Origin: Pseudomonas frederiksbergensis | GTDB lineage: Bacteria > Pseudomonadota > Gammaproteobacteria > Pseudomonadales > Pseudomonadaceae | NCBI RefSeq assembly: GCF_003732665.1 | Contig: NZ_MOBP01000005.1 | Location: 310,001 to 374,000, forward strand | DNA length: 64,000 nt | Direction: 5' to 3' | Shown: positions 36,307-45,260 of the stretch, in pieces | How the letters are laid out: each line of letters begins with the position of its first letter | Position numbering within the stretch: the first letter of the stretch is position 1 | Notes under the pieces: model-generated | The model's database searches: none | Told to the model about the DNA's origin: nothing | What the model saw: only the letters and a program-made list of their open reading frames with translations | Program-made: the position numbers and the translations under genes

Positions 36307-38160
36307 TCAGTAGTGATACCACTTCACTTCAAGCATCACTTCATTCTCGGGGGAGGCGAGGTGGCTGAATTCGCGCTGCGCGCTCAGGCGCAGGCCCAGG
36401 TTGCGCGACAGTTCCCATTGCTGATTCAGGCTCAGGCTGCGGCGTACTTCGCCGTTGGTGAAGAAATCGCCCTTGGTTTCCAGGCTGAAGTTGCCCAGCG
36501 GATTCTTCCACAGCACGCCGCTGTTGAAGCCGGCGGCCGGGGCGACGAACCCGGCGAAGTCGTTGTTATGTTCGATGCGCACGGTGCCCAGGGCAAAGCC
36601 GAGCACATCGTCGCCCAACGCCCAAGTCCCGCCGGCACCGCCGTTGACGTGGCTGACCAGGGTTTCATCGTCATGCTTGCCCGGCACCCGCTCCAGGCCA
36701 CCGGTGACTTGCCACGACAGCGGCTGCAACAGCTCATTGCGTGGTGTCAGCGAGCGAATAGTCGCCAAATCCAGTTGCTGCAACTGCCAGTGATTGCCTT
36801 CGTACTGGCGCAGTTTCATTTGCAGGATTTCGATCTGCGCGCCCAACGGGAAGCTCTCCGCGTTGTCGTTGAGGTCGTGATAGGCCATGCGCAAGCCGTA
36901 CTCGCCGAACGCCTTGTCACCCCGGGTGCCGAGGCCGGCCTGCCAGGTGCGGGATTCGTGGCCGTCCTCGGGCAGGCCGGGGCGCGGGATGTCCAGCTCC
37001 GGCGGTGGATTCTGGTTGATCGCTCGCAGCAATTCGAAACTGCGCTGGGCCCGGGCCGGATCGCGCTCCTGGCCGTTGGCGCGGTAGCGTTCCAGGCGGT
37101 AGGCGGCGTCGACGATCAGTGCTTGCCGGTCGCGCGGCTGGGCTTTGAATTCAGGTGCCTGCAATTGCTTCTGATCGGCGCTGACTTTCAGTACCCATTG
37201 CTGTTCTTCAGGATTCAACGGCTGGGCGCGGCTCAGCAATTCACGCTCGCGGGAGGGGCGATACTGGATTGATTCCACCAACCCGGCCTCTTTCACGGCT
37301 TTGACCGTGTCGGTCGGGATTGCCGTCAGCGGGAATTGCTCGGTCAGGCGCAGGCTCGGTCGCGCCACTTGCAGCAGTTCCAGCAGGCGATAGGAGCAGT
37401 TTTCGTCGAAGAAGAAATAGTCGAACTGAATCTGCTTGAGCTCCCAGACGTGCTCGACCATGCGTTCGGTTTCTTGCTGGGTCAGGTTCAACCGATATTC
37501 CCACAGGTCACGGTTTTCCAGGCTGCGGTATTCCGAGAGTTTTTCCTGATAGGGCACGAGGGCGAACAGGCCCGGATAGCCGCCCATCAAGCCTTTCCAG
37601 GCATAGAGGATGCTGTTGTCCGAGCCTTCGATGTAGGCGCCGAAGTTGATCGCGTAGCTGAGTAGCGCGGTCTGGTCGCTTTGCACATTGGCCTGGTCGA
37701 TGCGCAGCAGGGTGTGGCCGAACATCGATGACGGGCTGTTGAGGTACGCCGCCGGGAAGATCATCACCGCGCTGTGGGGCGCGACATCCTTGAACCATTG
37801 GGTGAATTCGGCGCAATCCAGCTTCGGCAGGTCAGTCAGGTTCAGTTGCGCCTTGAGCCAGCGGGTGCGGGCCGGGTAGACGCATTGCGCATGCTTTTCG
37901 CCAGCGCTGGCCGGGGCGTACAACGCTTGCACGGTCGCCGCCAATTCATGGTCGGGATGTTCATTGCCATCGGGCGCGAGGAAGAATTTCTTGTCGCTGA
38001 CATAGCTGCGCCAGCCGCCAAGCTTGGCGGTTTCGTAGTGACCCAGGGAAATCCAGAAAGGGTCGTTGGCCAGTTGCTGCAAACGTTGATCGTCGATGTG
38101 TGGCGCGGCGGACAGCGGGGCGCAGACACAGAGCGCCAGCCAGGCAAGGCGTTTGAGCAT
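36307..38160 (-). CDS. DUF4105 (Lnb-like) periplasmic/outer-membrane protein
   Basis: 617 residues. A signal peptide (MLKRLAWLALCVCAPLSA) precedes a large N-terminal domain with the DUF4105 landmarks SSMFGHTLLRI (His149) and FFFDENCSYRLLELL (Cys255). In the related enzyme Lnb, which acylates lipoproteins, a Cys and a His form the active site of a papain-like fold. The C-terminal 200 residues alternate polar and hydrophobic residues in strand pattern and end KWYHY, an aromatic C terminus typical of outer-membrane barrels. It may therefore act on lipids or peptides at the outer membrane; this is inference. An in-frame TTG at 38196 is a less likely start. Confidence 0.78.
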   Translation of the reverse strand: MLKRLAWLALCVCAPLSAAPHIDDQRLQQLANDPFWISLGHYETAKLGGWRSYVSDKKFFLAPDGNEHPDHELAATVQALYAPASAGEKHAQCVYPARTRWLKAQLNLTDLPKLDCAEFTQWFKDVAPHSAVMIFPAAYLNSPSSMFGHTLLRIDQANVQSDQTALLSYAINFGAYIEGSDNSILYAWKGLMGGYPGLFALVPYQEKLSEYRSLENRDLWEYRLNLTQQETERMVEHVWELKQIQFDYFFFDENCSYRLLELLQVARPSLRLTEQFPLTAIPTDTVKAVKEAGLVESIQYRPSRERELLSRAQPLNPEEQQWVLKVSADQKQLQAPEFKAQPRDRQALIVDAAYRLERYRANGQERDPARAQRSFELLRAINQNPPPELDIPRPGLPEDGHESRTWQAGLGTRGDKAFGEYGLRMAYHDLNDNAESFPLGAQIEILQMKLRQYEGNHWQLQQLDLATIRSLTPRNELLQPLSWQVTGGLERVPGKHDDETLVSHVNGGAGGTWALGDDVLGFALGTVRIEHNNDFAGFVAPAAGFNSGVLWKNPLGNFSLETKGDFFTNGEVRRSLSLNQQWELSRNLGLRLSAQREFSHLASPENEVMLEVKWYHY

Positions 38161-38209
38161 AGTGGGCAACTTAAGTCGGAATAAACAAAGACCCAAAGAG
38201 GGTTAGGTC

Positions 38210-38242
38210 CAAAAAACAAAAGCCGCTCCCCGAAAGGAGCGG
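38210..38242 (-). terminator. terminator of the DUF3015 gene
   Basis: CCGCTCC (38223-38229) and GGAGCGG (38236-38242) form the stem. Read on the reverse strand, the T-rich tract TTTTGTTTTTT follows. It lies between the DUF3015 stop and the DUF4105 start. Confidence 0.8.
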
Positions 38243-38253
38243 TTGGGTCGAGC

Positions 38254-38742
38254 TTAAGCTTGAGTGGCGTACTTGGCCAGACGAGGATCGCTCTTCAGGA
38301 CGGCCAGGGTGTTGGTATGCACGTCGTCAGCGGTCACGTCAGCTTTGCTGAAGATCTGCTGGAAGTGCTCGTGAGTCACGGCGGCGAAGTGCGCACGGTC
38401 TTCCGGCGCCACGCCCAGTACCACGGCATAGGTTGTCAGCGCTTCGCCGTTACCTTTGGCCATGTCTTCGGACAGCTCGTTCATCATGCCATTCATGGCA
38501 ATCCAGGATTTACCGCCATAAGTCAGCGCAGCATTGGTCGAGCAACCGTTGGTGCCGGAAGTCATACCAAATGTTGCGTTGCCGGAGGTGCCGTTAGTGG
38601 TGGATGCCAGGAAGTGAGCCGGGGTGCCACGCTGCCCTTCGAACAGCATGTTGCCCCAACCACAATCCGGGCCGCCTGGCGCCTGAGCCATGGCGTTGAG
38701 GGATACGACGGTGAAGAGAGTACCGAGAAGAATCCGTTTCAT
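38254..38742 (-). CDS. DUF3015 secreted protein
   Basis: 162 residues. Signal peptide MKRILLGTLFTVVSLNAMA, then a mature domain opening GGPDCGWGNMLFEGQRG and containing FGMTSGTNGCSTNAALTYGG, the DUF3015 core with two conserved cysteines that may pair. Function is unknown. It lies upstream of the DUF4105 gene on the same strand with a terminator between them. This neighbour pairing recurs in pseudomonads in my recollection, and the two proteins may work together in the envelope. Confidence 0.85.
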   Translation of the reverse strand: MKRILLGTLFTVVSLNAMAQAPGGPDCGWGNMLFEGQRGTPAHFLASTTNGTSGNATFGMTSGTNGCSTNAALTYGGKSWIAMNGMMNELSEDMAKGNGEALTTYAVVLGVAPEDRAHFAAVTHEHFQQIFSKADVTADDVHTNTLAVLKSDPRLAKYATQA

Positions 38743-38871
38743 AGCTTTGTTCTCTTTATGTGCATACCAATGGACAAGGGTTCTGACGCCATCTCGACGC
38801 CAGTGGGCCGGTTATTAGTTCCAGCCGCGCAGTTTGGAGTTTAGGCACGTTCCAAGGGTTCCGTGATTTTT

Positions 38872-38896
38872 TGCAAAACATTCCCTGCAAAACATT
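38872..38896. repeat. short direct repeat upstream of the Lon-like gene
   Basis: TGCAAAACATT occurs at 38872-38882 and again at 38886-38896, a 14-bp period, in the 279-nt divergent gap 38743-39021. It could be a paired activator site; nothing further supports this. Confidence 0.4.
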
Positions 38897-39021
38897 GATT
38901 TGGCCCCGCCCCGCGTGGGGATAGCGGTTTGTCTATGCTTTGACTTGAGGCGCGCCTTGCCAGTCGGGTATGGGCAGCGCCAGAATGCCGCTATCTGCCC
39001 CGCCTGATGTAAGGAAGCCCG

Positions 39022-41460
39022 ATGCCTGATCCTGTTGCTGCCAGCTTGCGTCTAGCGCCCGAAGCGCTGACCCGTCCGTTTTCCGCTGAACAGTTCAGCT
39101 TCTCTACCACCAATGATCTGGAGCCCTTCCGCGGTGTGCTTGGCCAGGAACGTGCTGTTGAAGCCCTGCAATTCGGTGTGGCGATGCCACGTCCCGGTTA
39201 CAACGTATTCGTCATGGGTGAGCCGGGCACTGGCCGGTTCTCGTTCGTCAAACGCTACCTCAAAGCCGAAGGCAAGCGCCTGCAGACCCCGGCGGATTGG
39301 GTCTACGTCAATAATTTCGATGAGCCGCGCGAACCCCGTGCCCTGGAATTGCCATCGGGCACCGCCGGTGCGTTCATCGGTGACATCAACGGTTTGATCG
39401 ACAACCTGCTGGCGACGTTTCCAGCAGTGTTCGAACATCCGTCCTACCAGCAGAAGAAAAGCGCCATCGACCGCGCCTTCAACCAGCGCTACGACAAGGC
39501 CCTGGACGTCATCGAACGCCTGGCGCTGGAGAAGGAAGTCGCGCTGTACCGCGACGCCAGCAACATCGCGTTCACCCCGATGGCCGAAGGCAAGGCCCTG
39601 GACGAAGCGGAATTCGCCCAACTGCCGGAAGCCGATCGCGAACGTTTCCACGATGATATTTCGTGGCTGGAAGAGCGTCTGAACGAAGAGCTCGCCAGCC
39701 TGCCGCAGTGGAAGCGTGAGTCGAGCAATCAACTGCGCCAGCTCAACGAAGAAACCATCACCCTGGCCTTGCAGCCGTTGCTGTCACCGTTGTCGGAGAA
39801 ATACGCCGAGAACGCCGCCGTGTGCGGCTATCTGCAAGCGATGCAGGTGTACCTGCTGAAAACCGTGGTCGAGCAATTGGTCGACGACAGCAAGGTCGAC
39901 GCCGTTGCGCGCAAGATGCTCGAAGAGCAATACGCGCCGAGCCTGGTGGTCGGTCATTCGGCCAGCGGCGGTGCGCCGGTGGTGTTTGAACCGCACCCGA
40001 CCTACGAAAACCTGTTTGGCCGTATCGAATACAGCACCGATCAGGGCGCGCTCTACACCACCTATCGTCAACTGCGTCCGGGTGCGTTGCATCGGGCCAA
40101 CGGCGGTTTCCTGATCCTTGAAGCGGAGAAAATGCTCAGCGAGCCGTTCGTTTGGGATGCGCTCAAGCGCGCCCTGCAATCGCGCAAACTGAAAATGGAA
40201 TCGCCCCTCGGTGAACTGGGGCGCCTGGCCACCGTGACCCTGACCCCGCAACACATCCCGTTGCAGGTCAAAGTCATCATCATCGGCGCCCGGCAGCTCT
40301 ACTACACGCTGCAAGACCTTGATCCGGACTTCCAGGAAATGTTCCGCGTCCTGGTGGACTTCGACGAAGACATCCCGATGGTCGACGAGAGCCTGGAGCA
40401 GTTCGCTCAGTTGCTCAAAACCCGTACCTCGGAAGAAGGCATGGCGCCGCTGACCGCGGATGCGGTGGCGCGTCTGGCGACCTATAGCGCGCGCCTGGCG
40501 GAACACCAGGGGCGTTTGTCGGCGCGGATCGGCGATCTGTTCCAACTGGTCAGCGAGGCGGACTTTATCCGTCATCTGGCCGGTGACGAAATGACCGACG
40601 CCGGCCACATCGAACGTGCGCTCAAGGCCAAGGCCACCCGTACCGGTCGTGTGTCGGCGCGGATTCTCGACGACATGCTGGCGGGGATCATCCTGATCGA
40701 CACCGATGGCGCGGCGGTCGGCAAGTGCAACGGGCTGACGGTGCTGGAGGTCGGCGACTCGGCGTTCGGTGTGCCGGCGCGGATCTCCGCCACGGTGTAT
40801 CCGGGCGGCAGCGGCATTGTCGACATCGAGCGTGAAGTTAACCTCGGCCAGCCGATTCACTCCAAAGGCGTGATGATCCTCACCGGGTATCTGGGCAGCC
40901 GTTACGCCCAGGAATTCCCGCTGGCGATTTCCGCGAGCATCGCGCTGGAGCAATCCTACGGTTACGTCGATGGCGACAGTGCGTCGCTGGGTGAGGCGTG
41001 CACGCTGATCTCGGCTTTGTCGAAGACGCCGCTCAAGCAGTGTTTTGCGATTACCGGCTCGATCAACCAGTTCGGTGAAGTGCAGGCGGTGGGCGGGGTC
41101 AACGAGAAGATCGAAGGCTTCTTCCGGCTCTGTGAAGCCCGTGGGCTGACCGGCGAGCAAGGGGCGATCATTCCCCAGGCCAACGTCGCGACGCTGATGC
41201 TCGATGAGAAGGTGTTGTCGGCAGTGCGGGCGGGGCAGTTCCATGTCTACGCCGTGCGCCAGGCCGACGAGGCTCTGAGCCTGTTGGTGGGCGAGCCCGC
41301 CGGTTCGCCGGATGCCGATGGCCAGTTCCCGGAAGGCAGCGTCAACGCCCGGGTGGTGGAACGCCTGCGGGTCATCGCGGAAATGATCAGCGAAGATGAC
41401 CTCAAGGAAGCCGAGAAAGAAATGGCACTGGAAGCGTTGGTCGAGGCCAAACCGGCTTAA
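39022..41460 (+). CDS. Lon-like ATP-dependent protease (COG1067/LonB type)
   Basis: 812 residues. The AAA+ region begins near residue 32. Its Walker A is GEPGTGRFSF (residues 66-75), with Arg in place of the usual Lys and Phe in place of Ser/Thr; Walker B is FLILEAEKML. The C-terminal Lon protease domain has the catalytic dyad Ser653 (VDGDSASLGEA) and Lys696 (GGVNEKIEGFF), 43 residues apart as in E. coli Lon. Proteolysis looks intact while ATP binding may be changed. Members of this group are poorly characterised. The position corresponds to P. aeruginosa PA4576, from memory. Confidence 0.88.
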   Translation: MPDPVAASLRLAPEALTRPFSAEQFSFSTTNDLEPFRGVLGQERAVEALQFGVAMPRPGYNVFVMGEPGTGRFSFVKRYLKAEGKRLQTPADWVYVNNFDEPREPRALELPSGTAGAFIGDINGLIDNLLATFPAVFEHPSYQQKKSAIDRAFNQRYDKALDVIERLALEKEVALYRDASNIAFTPMAEGKALDEAEFAQLPEADRERFHDDISWLEERLNEELASLPQWKRESSNQLRQLNEETITLALQPLLSPLSEKYAENAAVCGYLQAMQVYLLKTVVEQLVDDSKVDAVARKMLEEQYAPSLVVGHSASGGAPVVFEPHPTYENLFGRIEYSTDQGALYTTYRQLRPGALHRANGGFLILEAEKMLSEPFVWDALKRALQSRKLKMESPLGELGRLATVTLTPQHIPLQVKVIIIGARQLYYTLQDLDPDFQEMFRVLVDFDEDIPMVDESLEQFAQLLKTRTSEEGMAPLTADAVARLATYSARLAEHQGRLSARIGDLFQLVSEADFIRHLAGDEMTDAGHIERALKAKATRTGRVSARILDDMLAGIILIDTDGAAVGKCNGLTVLEVGDSAFGVPARISATVYPGGSGIVDIEREVNLGQPIHSKGVMILTGYLGSRYAQEFPLAISASIALEQSYGYVDGDSASLGEACTLISALSKTPLKQCFAITGSINQFGEVQAVGGVNEKIEGFFRLCEARGLTGEQGAIIPQANVATLMLDEKVLSAVRAGQFHVYAVRQADEALSLLVGEPAGSPDADGQFPEGSVNARVVERLRVIAEMISEDDLKEAEKEMALEALVEAKPA

Positions 41461-41481
41461 CCTGAAGCCACACAACCCCTG

Positions 41482-41571
41482 TGTGGGAGCGGGCTTGCTC
41501 GCGAATGCAATCTGTCAGCCGACATTGATGTTGGCTGACACGACGCCTTCGCGAGCAAGCCCGCTCCCACA
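41482..41571. repeat. REP pair, family A
   Basis: Inverted TGTGGGAGCGGGCTTGCTCG copies following the Lon-like gene. The inner flanks (CTGTCAGCC / GGCTGACAC) extend the palindrome imperfectly. Confidence 0.9.
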
Positions 41572-41597
41572 AGTTTTTTGTGCATTGGTGAAATCTT

Positions 41598-41628
41598 GAT
41601 CGTTCCCACGCAGAGCGTGGGAACGATC
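41598..41628. repeat. family C palindrome, solo copy
   Basis: GATCGTTCCCACG (41598-41610) and CGTGGGAACGATC (41616-41628) form a perfect 13-bp stem, loop CAGAG. It is the same arm as the compound element at 29021-29131. The rest of the gap, 41629-41805, shows only possible promoter sequence. Confidence 0.85.
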
Positions 41629-41805
41629 AGTGCCATCACTCTGACGTCAATATTCACACAATGACCGCTCGGCGCCTTCTGGTTTCGCTTTGCTTGCAGC
41701 GCGCACTTTTCTTCTATTCTCAGCTCAAGGATAGGGACAGTAATCACTGGATCGAAACAGCCTTCCCATGGGGGCTGAATACCGGATTTACCGAGGGTCG
41801 CCGCC

Positions 41806-42147
41806 ATGTCGCGCAACCTCTGCCTCACCCGTCAATGCCTGGGTCTTGTGACCCGTATCGAATGCGCCATCCGCCCCTTGGCGGGAGATACGGGCATGTG
41901 GACCTTGCTCTTCGCCGCCGGAATGGCGGGCGAACAACCTTCAGCCATCAAGGCTCAAGGCCCGTTCCATGGCCCGTTCGTGGCTGAATCCATCCTCGAT
42001 ACCATCGTTGAAAGCCTGACGCTGCATGGCTACGAGTTGGCCGATGATCCGCAAATCTGGTGCCTGCACTTGCAAGCCCAACTGCGGGAAATCAACGGTG
42101 GCCGCTGTCGAAGCCTGGGTGGCTTCGAGTTTCGCCCCGATCATTGA
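41806..42147 (+). CDS. conserved hypothetical protein
   Basis: 113 residues without signal peptide or membrane helix. The N terminus is cysteine-containing and hydrophobic (MSRNLCLTRQCLGLVTRIEC), followed by PFVAESILDTIVESLTLHGY, and the chain ends near GGFEFRPDH. I do not recognise a domain. A small hypothetical gene is found at this place after the Lon-like protease in P. aeruginosa (from memory), which supports it being real. It overlaps the convergent lipoprotein gene by 7 nt. Confidence 0.65.
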   Translation: MSRNLCLTRQCLGLVTRIECAIRPLAGDTGMWTLLFAAGMAGEQPSAIKAQGPFHGPFVAESILDTIVESLTLHGYELADDPQIWCLHLQAQLREINGGRCRSLGGFEFRPDH

Positions 42148-43970
42148 TCAGGGTTGGGCATCTCGGTTTTGTCGAGTTTGACCTCGAAACCATATTGCAC
42201 GGTAGAGAGGTCGGTCCGCTGGTAGCTTTCCAGTCGCGTCGGCTCGCCATAGAAGTAATGCACGCTAAACAGCGCGGGGCCTTCTGCGCTCGCGTCATGG
42301 GTCACCGCCAGAATCTCTTTCAGGTAGTTGCCGCTGTCGTCCTTGGCGAAAAAGCGCCAGTCCTGGGCGGGAAACAGTTTCAGATCCACCACCAACGCAT
42401 TGCCCTTGAGCTCCAGGCCCTTGGGCAGTTGGTGCGCGTCGAGGGTTTGCTGTTCGACGGTGGCGAGGAACAGCGGCATCGAGCCTACGGCGAAGGCCGG
42501 GGTTTCCGGGAACAGGTTCAAATCGTACGTGATGACCCCGCGCAACGGATCGACCTGATATGCCTCGGGCGGCAGTTCGATCGGTTCATCGCGCTTGCCG
42601 CTGTTGTCCGCAGTAAAAAACGTGACCGGGCTGTCGCCGGGGCTGAATGAGGTGCCGAGCAGTTCATCATTGAAGCTGCGCGGGTGATCGAACTCGATGC
42701 GCGCGGCGCTCGGGTCGTCCACCGCTTGAGTGATGCTGACGCCTTTTTTCAGTTGTTCTTCGGTCAGCGTCGCGCCTTTGAGCCAGGTCGGCGCCTGATC
42801 GTCATACACCACCACCGGCAACGTCAGCGGCTGGATGGTTTTCTCGGTGGTGTCATGATCAAAGCGGCGTACCGGCAGGTTCAGGTCCTTGCGCGTTACG
42901 GTGGCCGTGGAAAAATCCAGCACGCTGACTTCAAGCGTCTCGATCGGGCCGTTGAAATACACTTTGGTGTAATGCCGGGTTTGTTGCTTTTCAAATGCTC
43001 GCTGGTCTTCATCCAGTTGTTTTTCGAACGCCTCGCTCCAGGCTTTCTGCTGCTGCATCTGCGCCAGTTGTTTTTGGTAGAAGGCGATTTGCGCGGCGGT
43101 TTCGTTGATCGAGCCCGAACGGGACAGGAACTGCCCGGTGCTGTCCTTGGCCTGCACGATCAGCGGGTTGAGCGGCGTCTCGCTGACTTCGGCGGCCAGG
43201 GGCAGGCTGTTGCTGAATTCGACTTCGGCGTAATTGTTCGTGAGGTTGAGCAGGGTGACGCTGAGGTTGTCGTTGGTGCGGGTCTGGCCAACGTCCTTTT
43301 TCGTCAGGTCAAAGCTGTAGAGCCGGCGGGGCGCCACCACCTCGACCTTGCCTTGCAGGCTGACCGGTTGTGGCTGGTTCTTGTTGTCCACTTTCAGGCC
43401 TTCGATGAACGGGTAGGTCACGGTCAGATCATCGGGGTTGGTCAGGTTCGAGCTGGACGGGCTCAGTTGAATGCCGGGATCGGTTTCCGACCATTCCGGC
43501 TGGAAGGGAATCACGCGCTTGTTGCTCAGGGTCACCGATTGCCATTCCAGGCCATGGGGGAACAGGAACGCTGCCGGGATACTGAAGTTGAAGGGGAACA
43601 CCGGTTGCAGGTCGGTCAGGTAGTCGGAGCTGGAATCCTTGTGCAGCACAAACAGGCCGTTGATGTACGTGTCCACCAGCGCCTGGGGCGTGGGGTAGTG
43701 CTTGAGCACGGCCAGGGCGTCTTCGCTGTATTCGGTTTGCACCGGTTTACTGTCGAGCTTGAGCTGCGCCCGTTCGAGCAACAGCAGCGAACCGCCCAGC
43801 TCGGCGACGGCGTCCTTGAGTTTCGGGTCCTGGATGGCATCCAGGGATTTTTCGAACTGCGCGGTCTTGTCTTCGAGGCTGACCTGACGCTTCTCATCGC
43901 TGGGTGAACAACCGCCGAGCAGCAACGCGAGGCAAAGTCCGGCACTCGTTAAAGGCAATCGCACATCCAT
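42141..43970 (-). CDS. large predicted lipoprotein of unknown function
   Basis: 609 residues. The signal MDVRLPLTSAGLCLALLLGG precedes lipidated Cys21, so it is a lipoprotein. The mature protein is mostly strand-forming, with several repeats of an Ig-like look (VVAPRRLYSFDLTKKDVG; TRKDLNLPVRRFDHDTTEKT) around a central charged coiled-coil segment (QKQLAQMQQQKAWSEAFEKQ). I cannot assign a family. The length and regular domain pattern argue for an envelope scaffold or binding protein. No operon partner: it converges on a small gene and is divergent from the yqhA-like gene. Confidence 0.75.
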   Translation of the reverse strand: MDVRLPLTSAGLCLALLLGGCSPSDEKRQVSLEDKTAQFEKSLDAIQDPKLKDAVAELGGSLLLLERAQLKLDSKPVQTEYSEDALAVLKHYPTPQALVDTYINGLFVLHKDSSSDYLTDLQPVFPFNFSIPAAFLFPHGLEWQSVTLSNKRVIPFQPEWSETDPGIQLSPSSSNLTNPDDLTVTYPFIEGLKVDNKNQPQPVSLQGKVEVVAPRRLYSFDLTKKDVGQTRTNDNLSVTLLNLTNNYAEVEFSNSLPLAAEVSETPLNPLIVQAKDSTGQFLSRSGSINETAAQIAFYQKQLAQMQQQKAWSEAFEKQLDEDQRAFEKQQTRHYTKVYFNGPIETLEVSVLDFSTATVTRKDLNLPVRRFDHDTTEKTIQPLTLPVVVYDDQAPTWLKGATLTEEQLKKGVSITQAVDDPSAARIEFDHPRSFNDELLGTSFSPGDSPVTFFTADNSGKRDEPIELPPEAYQVDPLRGVITYDLNLFPETPAFAVGSMPLFLATVEQQTLDAHQLPKGLELKGNALVVDLKLFPAQDWRFFAKDDSGNYLKEILAVTHDASAEGPALFSVHYFYGEPTRLESYQRTDLSTVQYGFEVKLDKTEMPNPDQ

Positions 43971-44130
43971 TTCCTGTCTTCCTGTCCGGTGTCACTGACC
44001 TGTGAATGATTTGGACACTAGCAGAAAAACTTTGTCACATACGCGCAGGTTGCGGATTTCCGGACGGTTTCTGGGTGTTACAAGCGGCTGGTATACTCGC
44101 GGCCATTTACCAGCCCTTGTGTGAGATTCA

Positions 44131-44619
44131 ATGGAACGCTTTATCGAAAATGCAATGTACGCCTCCCGCTGGCTGCTGGCGCCGATCTACTTCGGCTTGT
44201 CCCTGGGCTTGCTGGCACTGGCGCTGAAATTTTTCCAGGAAGTCTTCCACGTCATCCCCAATGTGTTCTCGATGGCCGAGTCGGACCTGATCCTGGTGCT
44301 GCTGTCGCTGATCGACATGGCCCTGGTGGGCGGCCTGCTGGTGATGGTGATGATCTCCGGCTACGAGAACTTCGTGTCGCAACTGGACATCGATGAGAGC
44401 AAGGAGAAGCTCAACTGGCTGGGCACCATGGATTCGTCGTCGCTGAAGATGAAAGTGGCGGCCTCGATCGTGGCGATTTCCTCGATCCACCTGCTGCGGA
44501 TTTTCATGGACGCCAAGAACGTCGATCCCGAGCATTTGAAGTGGTACGTGATCATTCACATGACCTTCGTGATCTCGGCGTTTGCGATGGGGTATCTGGA
44601 TAAGCTCACCAAGCACTGA
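44131..44619 (+). CDS. yqhA: YqhA/UPF0114 family membrane protein
   Basis: 162 residues and about four membrane helices. It begins [20 protein letters not shown], the UPF0114 signature, and continues [18 protein letters not shown] and [19 protein letters not shown]. Function is unknown; the family is widespread in proteobacteria. The 160-nt gap upstream contains TATACT near 44091-44096, a possible -10 element. A family A REP pair follows its stop. Confidence 0.9.
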   Translation: MERFIENAMYASRWLLAPIYFGLSLGLLALALKFFQEVFHVIPNVFSMAESDLILVLLSLIDMALVGGLLVMVMISGYENFVSQLDIDESKEKLNWLGTMDSSSLKMKVAASIVAISSIHLLRIFMDAKNVDPEHLKWYVIIHMTFVISAFAMGYLDKLTKH

Positions 44620-44633
44620 TTGCACAACCCACT

Positions 44634-44723
44634 TGTGGGAGCGGGCTTGCTCGCGAATGCGGTGTGTCAGGCACTGTTGATGTTGACTGACACACCGCTT
44701 TCGCGAGCAAGCCCGCTCCCACA
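44634..44723. repeat. REP pair, family A
   Basis: Inverted TGTGGGAGCGGGCTTGCTCG copies with GCGGTGTGTCA / TGACACACCGC flanks, 15 nt past the yqhA stop. Confidence 0.9.
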
Positions 44724-44828
44724 GGTTTTTGTCTAACCAGACGGGCGGTGTGGTTTGTGGGTTGTGCTTTGCCGCGTCGAGGCATATGCCTGTAGAGGTC
44801 TTGGTCCGTCACTGCTTGAGGTGCGTTC

Positions 44829-45140
44829 ATGAACCTGCAAGAGCTGAATGCCTACGCCATCGCCGGGAAGGTCGATGAGCTGAACCTGATTTCCCTGGAA
44901 GGCGGGATTTACCTGCTGGAAGCGCGGATGCACGGTGCGGCGTATCCGTTGAGCGATACCCGTGGCCAGATGTTTCATCTGCGCTCGGTCGAACATGCCC
45001 GGGAAGTGCTGCATGCGTTTCCCAAGCTGCAATTCAACCTGGTGCACACCTCGGTGCATGACGAAATGTGCGGGCTCGGCGCCAGCGCCGAGGAAAGCCT
45101 GAAGGTGCCGATTGCCTTCCGTTCAGCCTGGCAGAGCTGA
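44829..45140 (+). CDS. DUF6482 family small protein
   Basis: 103 residues, soluble, starting MNLQELNAYAIAGKVDELNL and ending FRSAWQS. The order of strands (LISLEGGIYLLEARMHG) and the FHLRSVEHAREVLHAF stretch match the Pseudomonas family now called DUF6482, from memory. Function unknown. GAGG precedes ATG 44829. It is followed 120 nt later by fklB. Confidence 0.75.
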   Translation: MNLQELNAYAIAGKVDELNLISLEGGIYLLEARMHGAAYPLSDTRGQMFHLRSVEHAREVLHAFPKLQFNLVHTSVHDEMCGLGASAEESLKVPIAFRSAWQS

Positions 45141-45260
45141 CCCCCTGATCAACGCCGTGGCATCTGTGCTAGTCTGCTGGCCCTTTTGGTTCCGGGCGCT
45201 CCGGGATGCGCTGTGCTTGCACGGCATGTTCCAGGGCTGTCCGCACAGCGGAGCAGTGTC

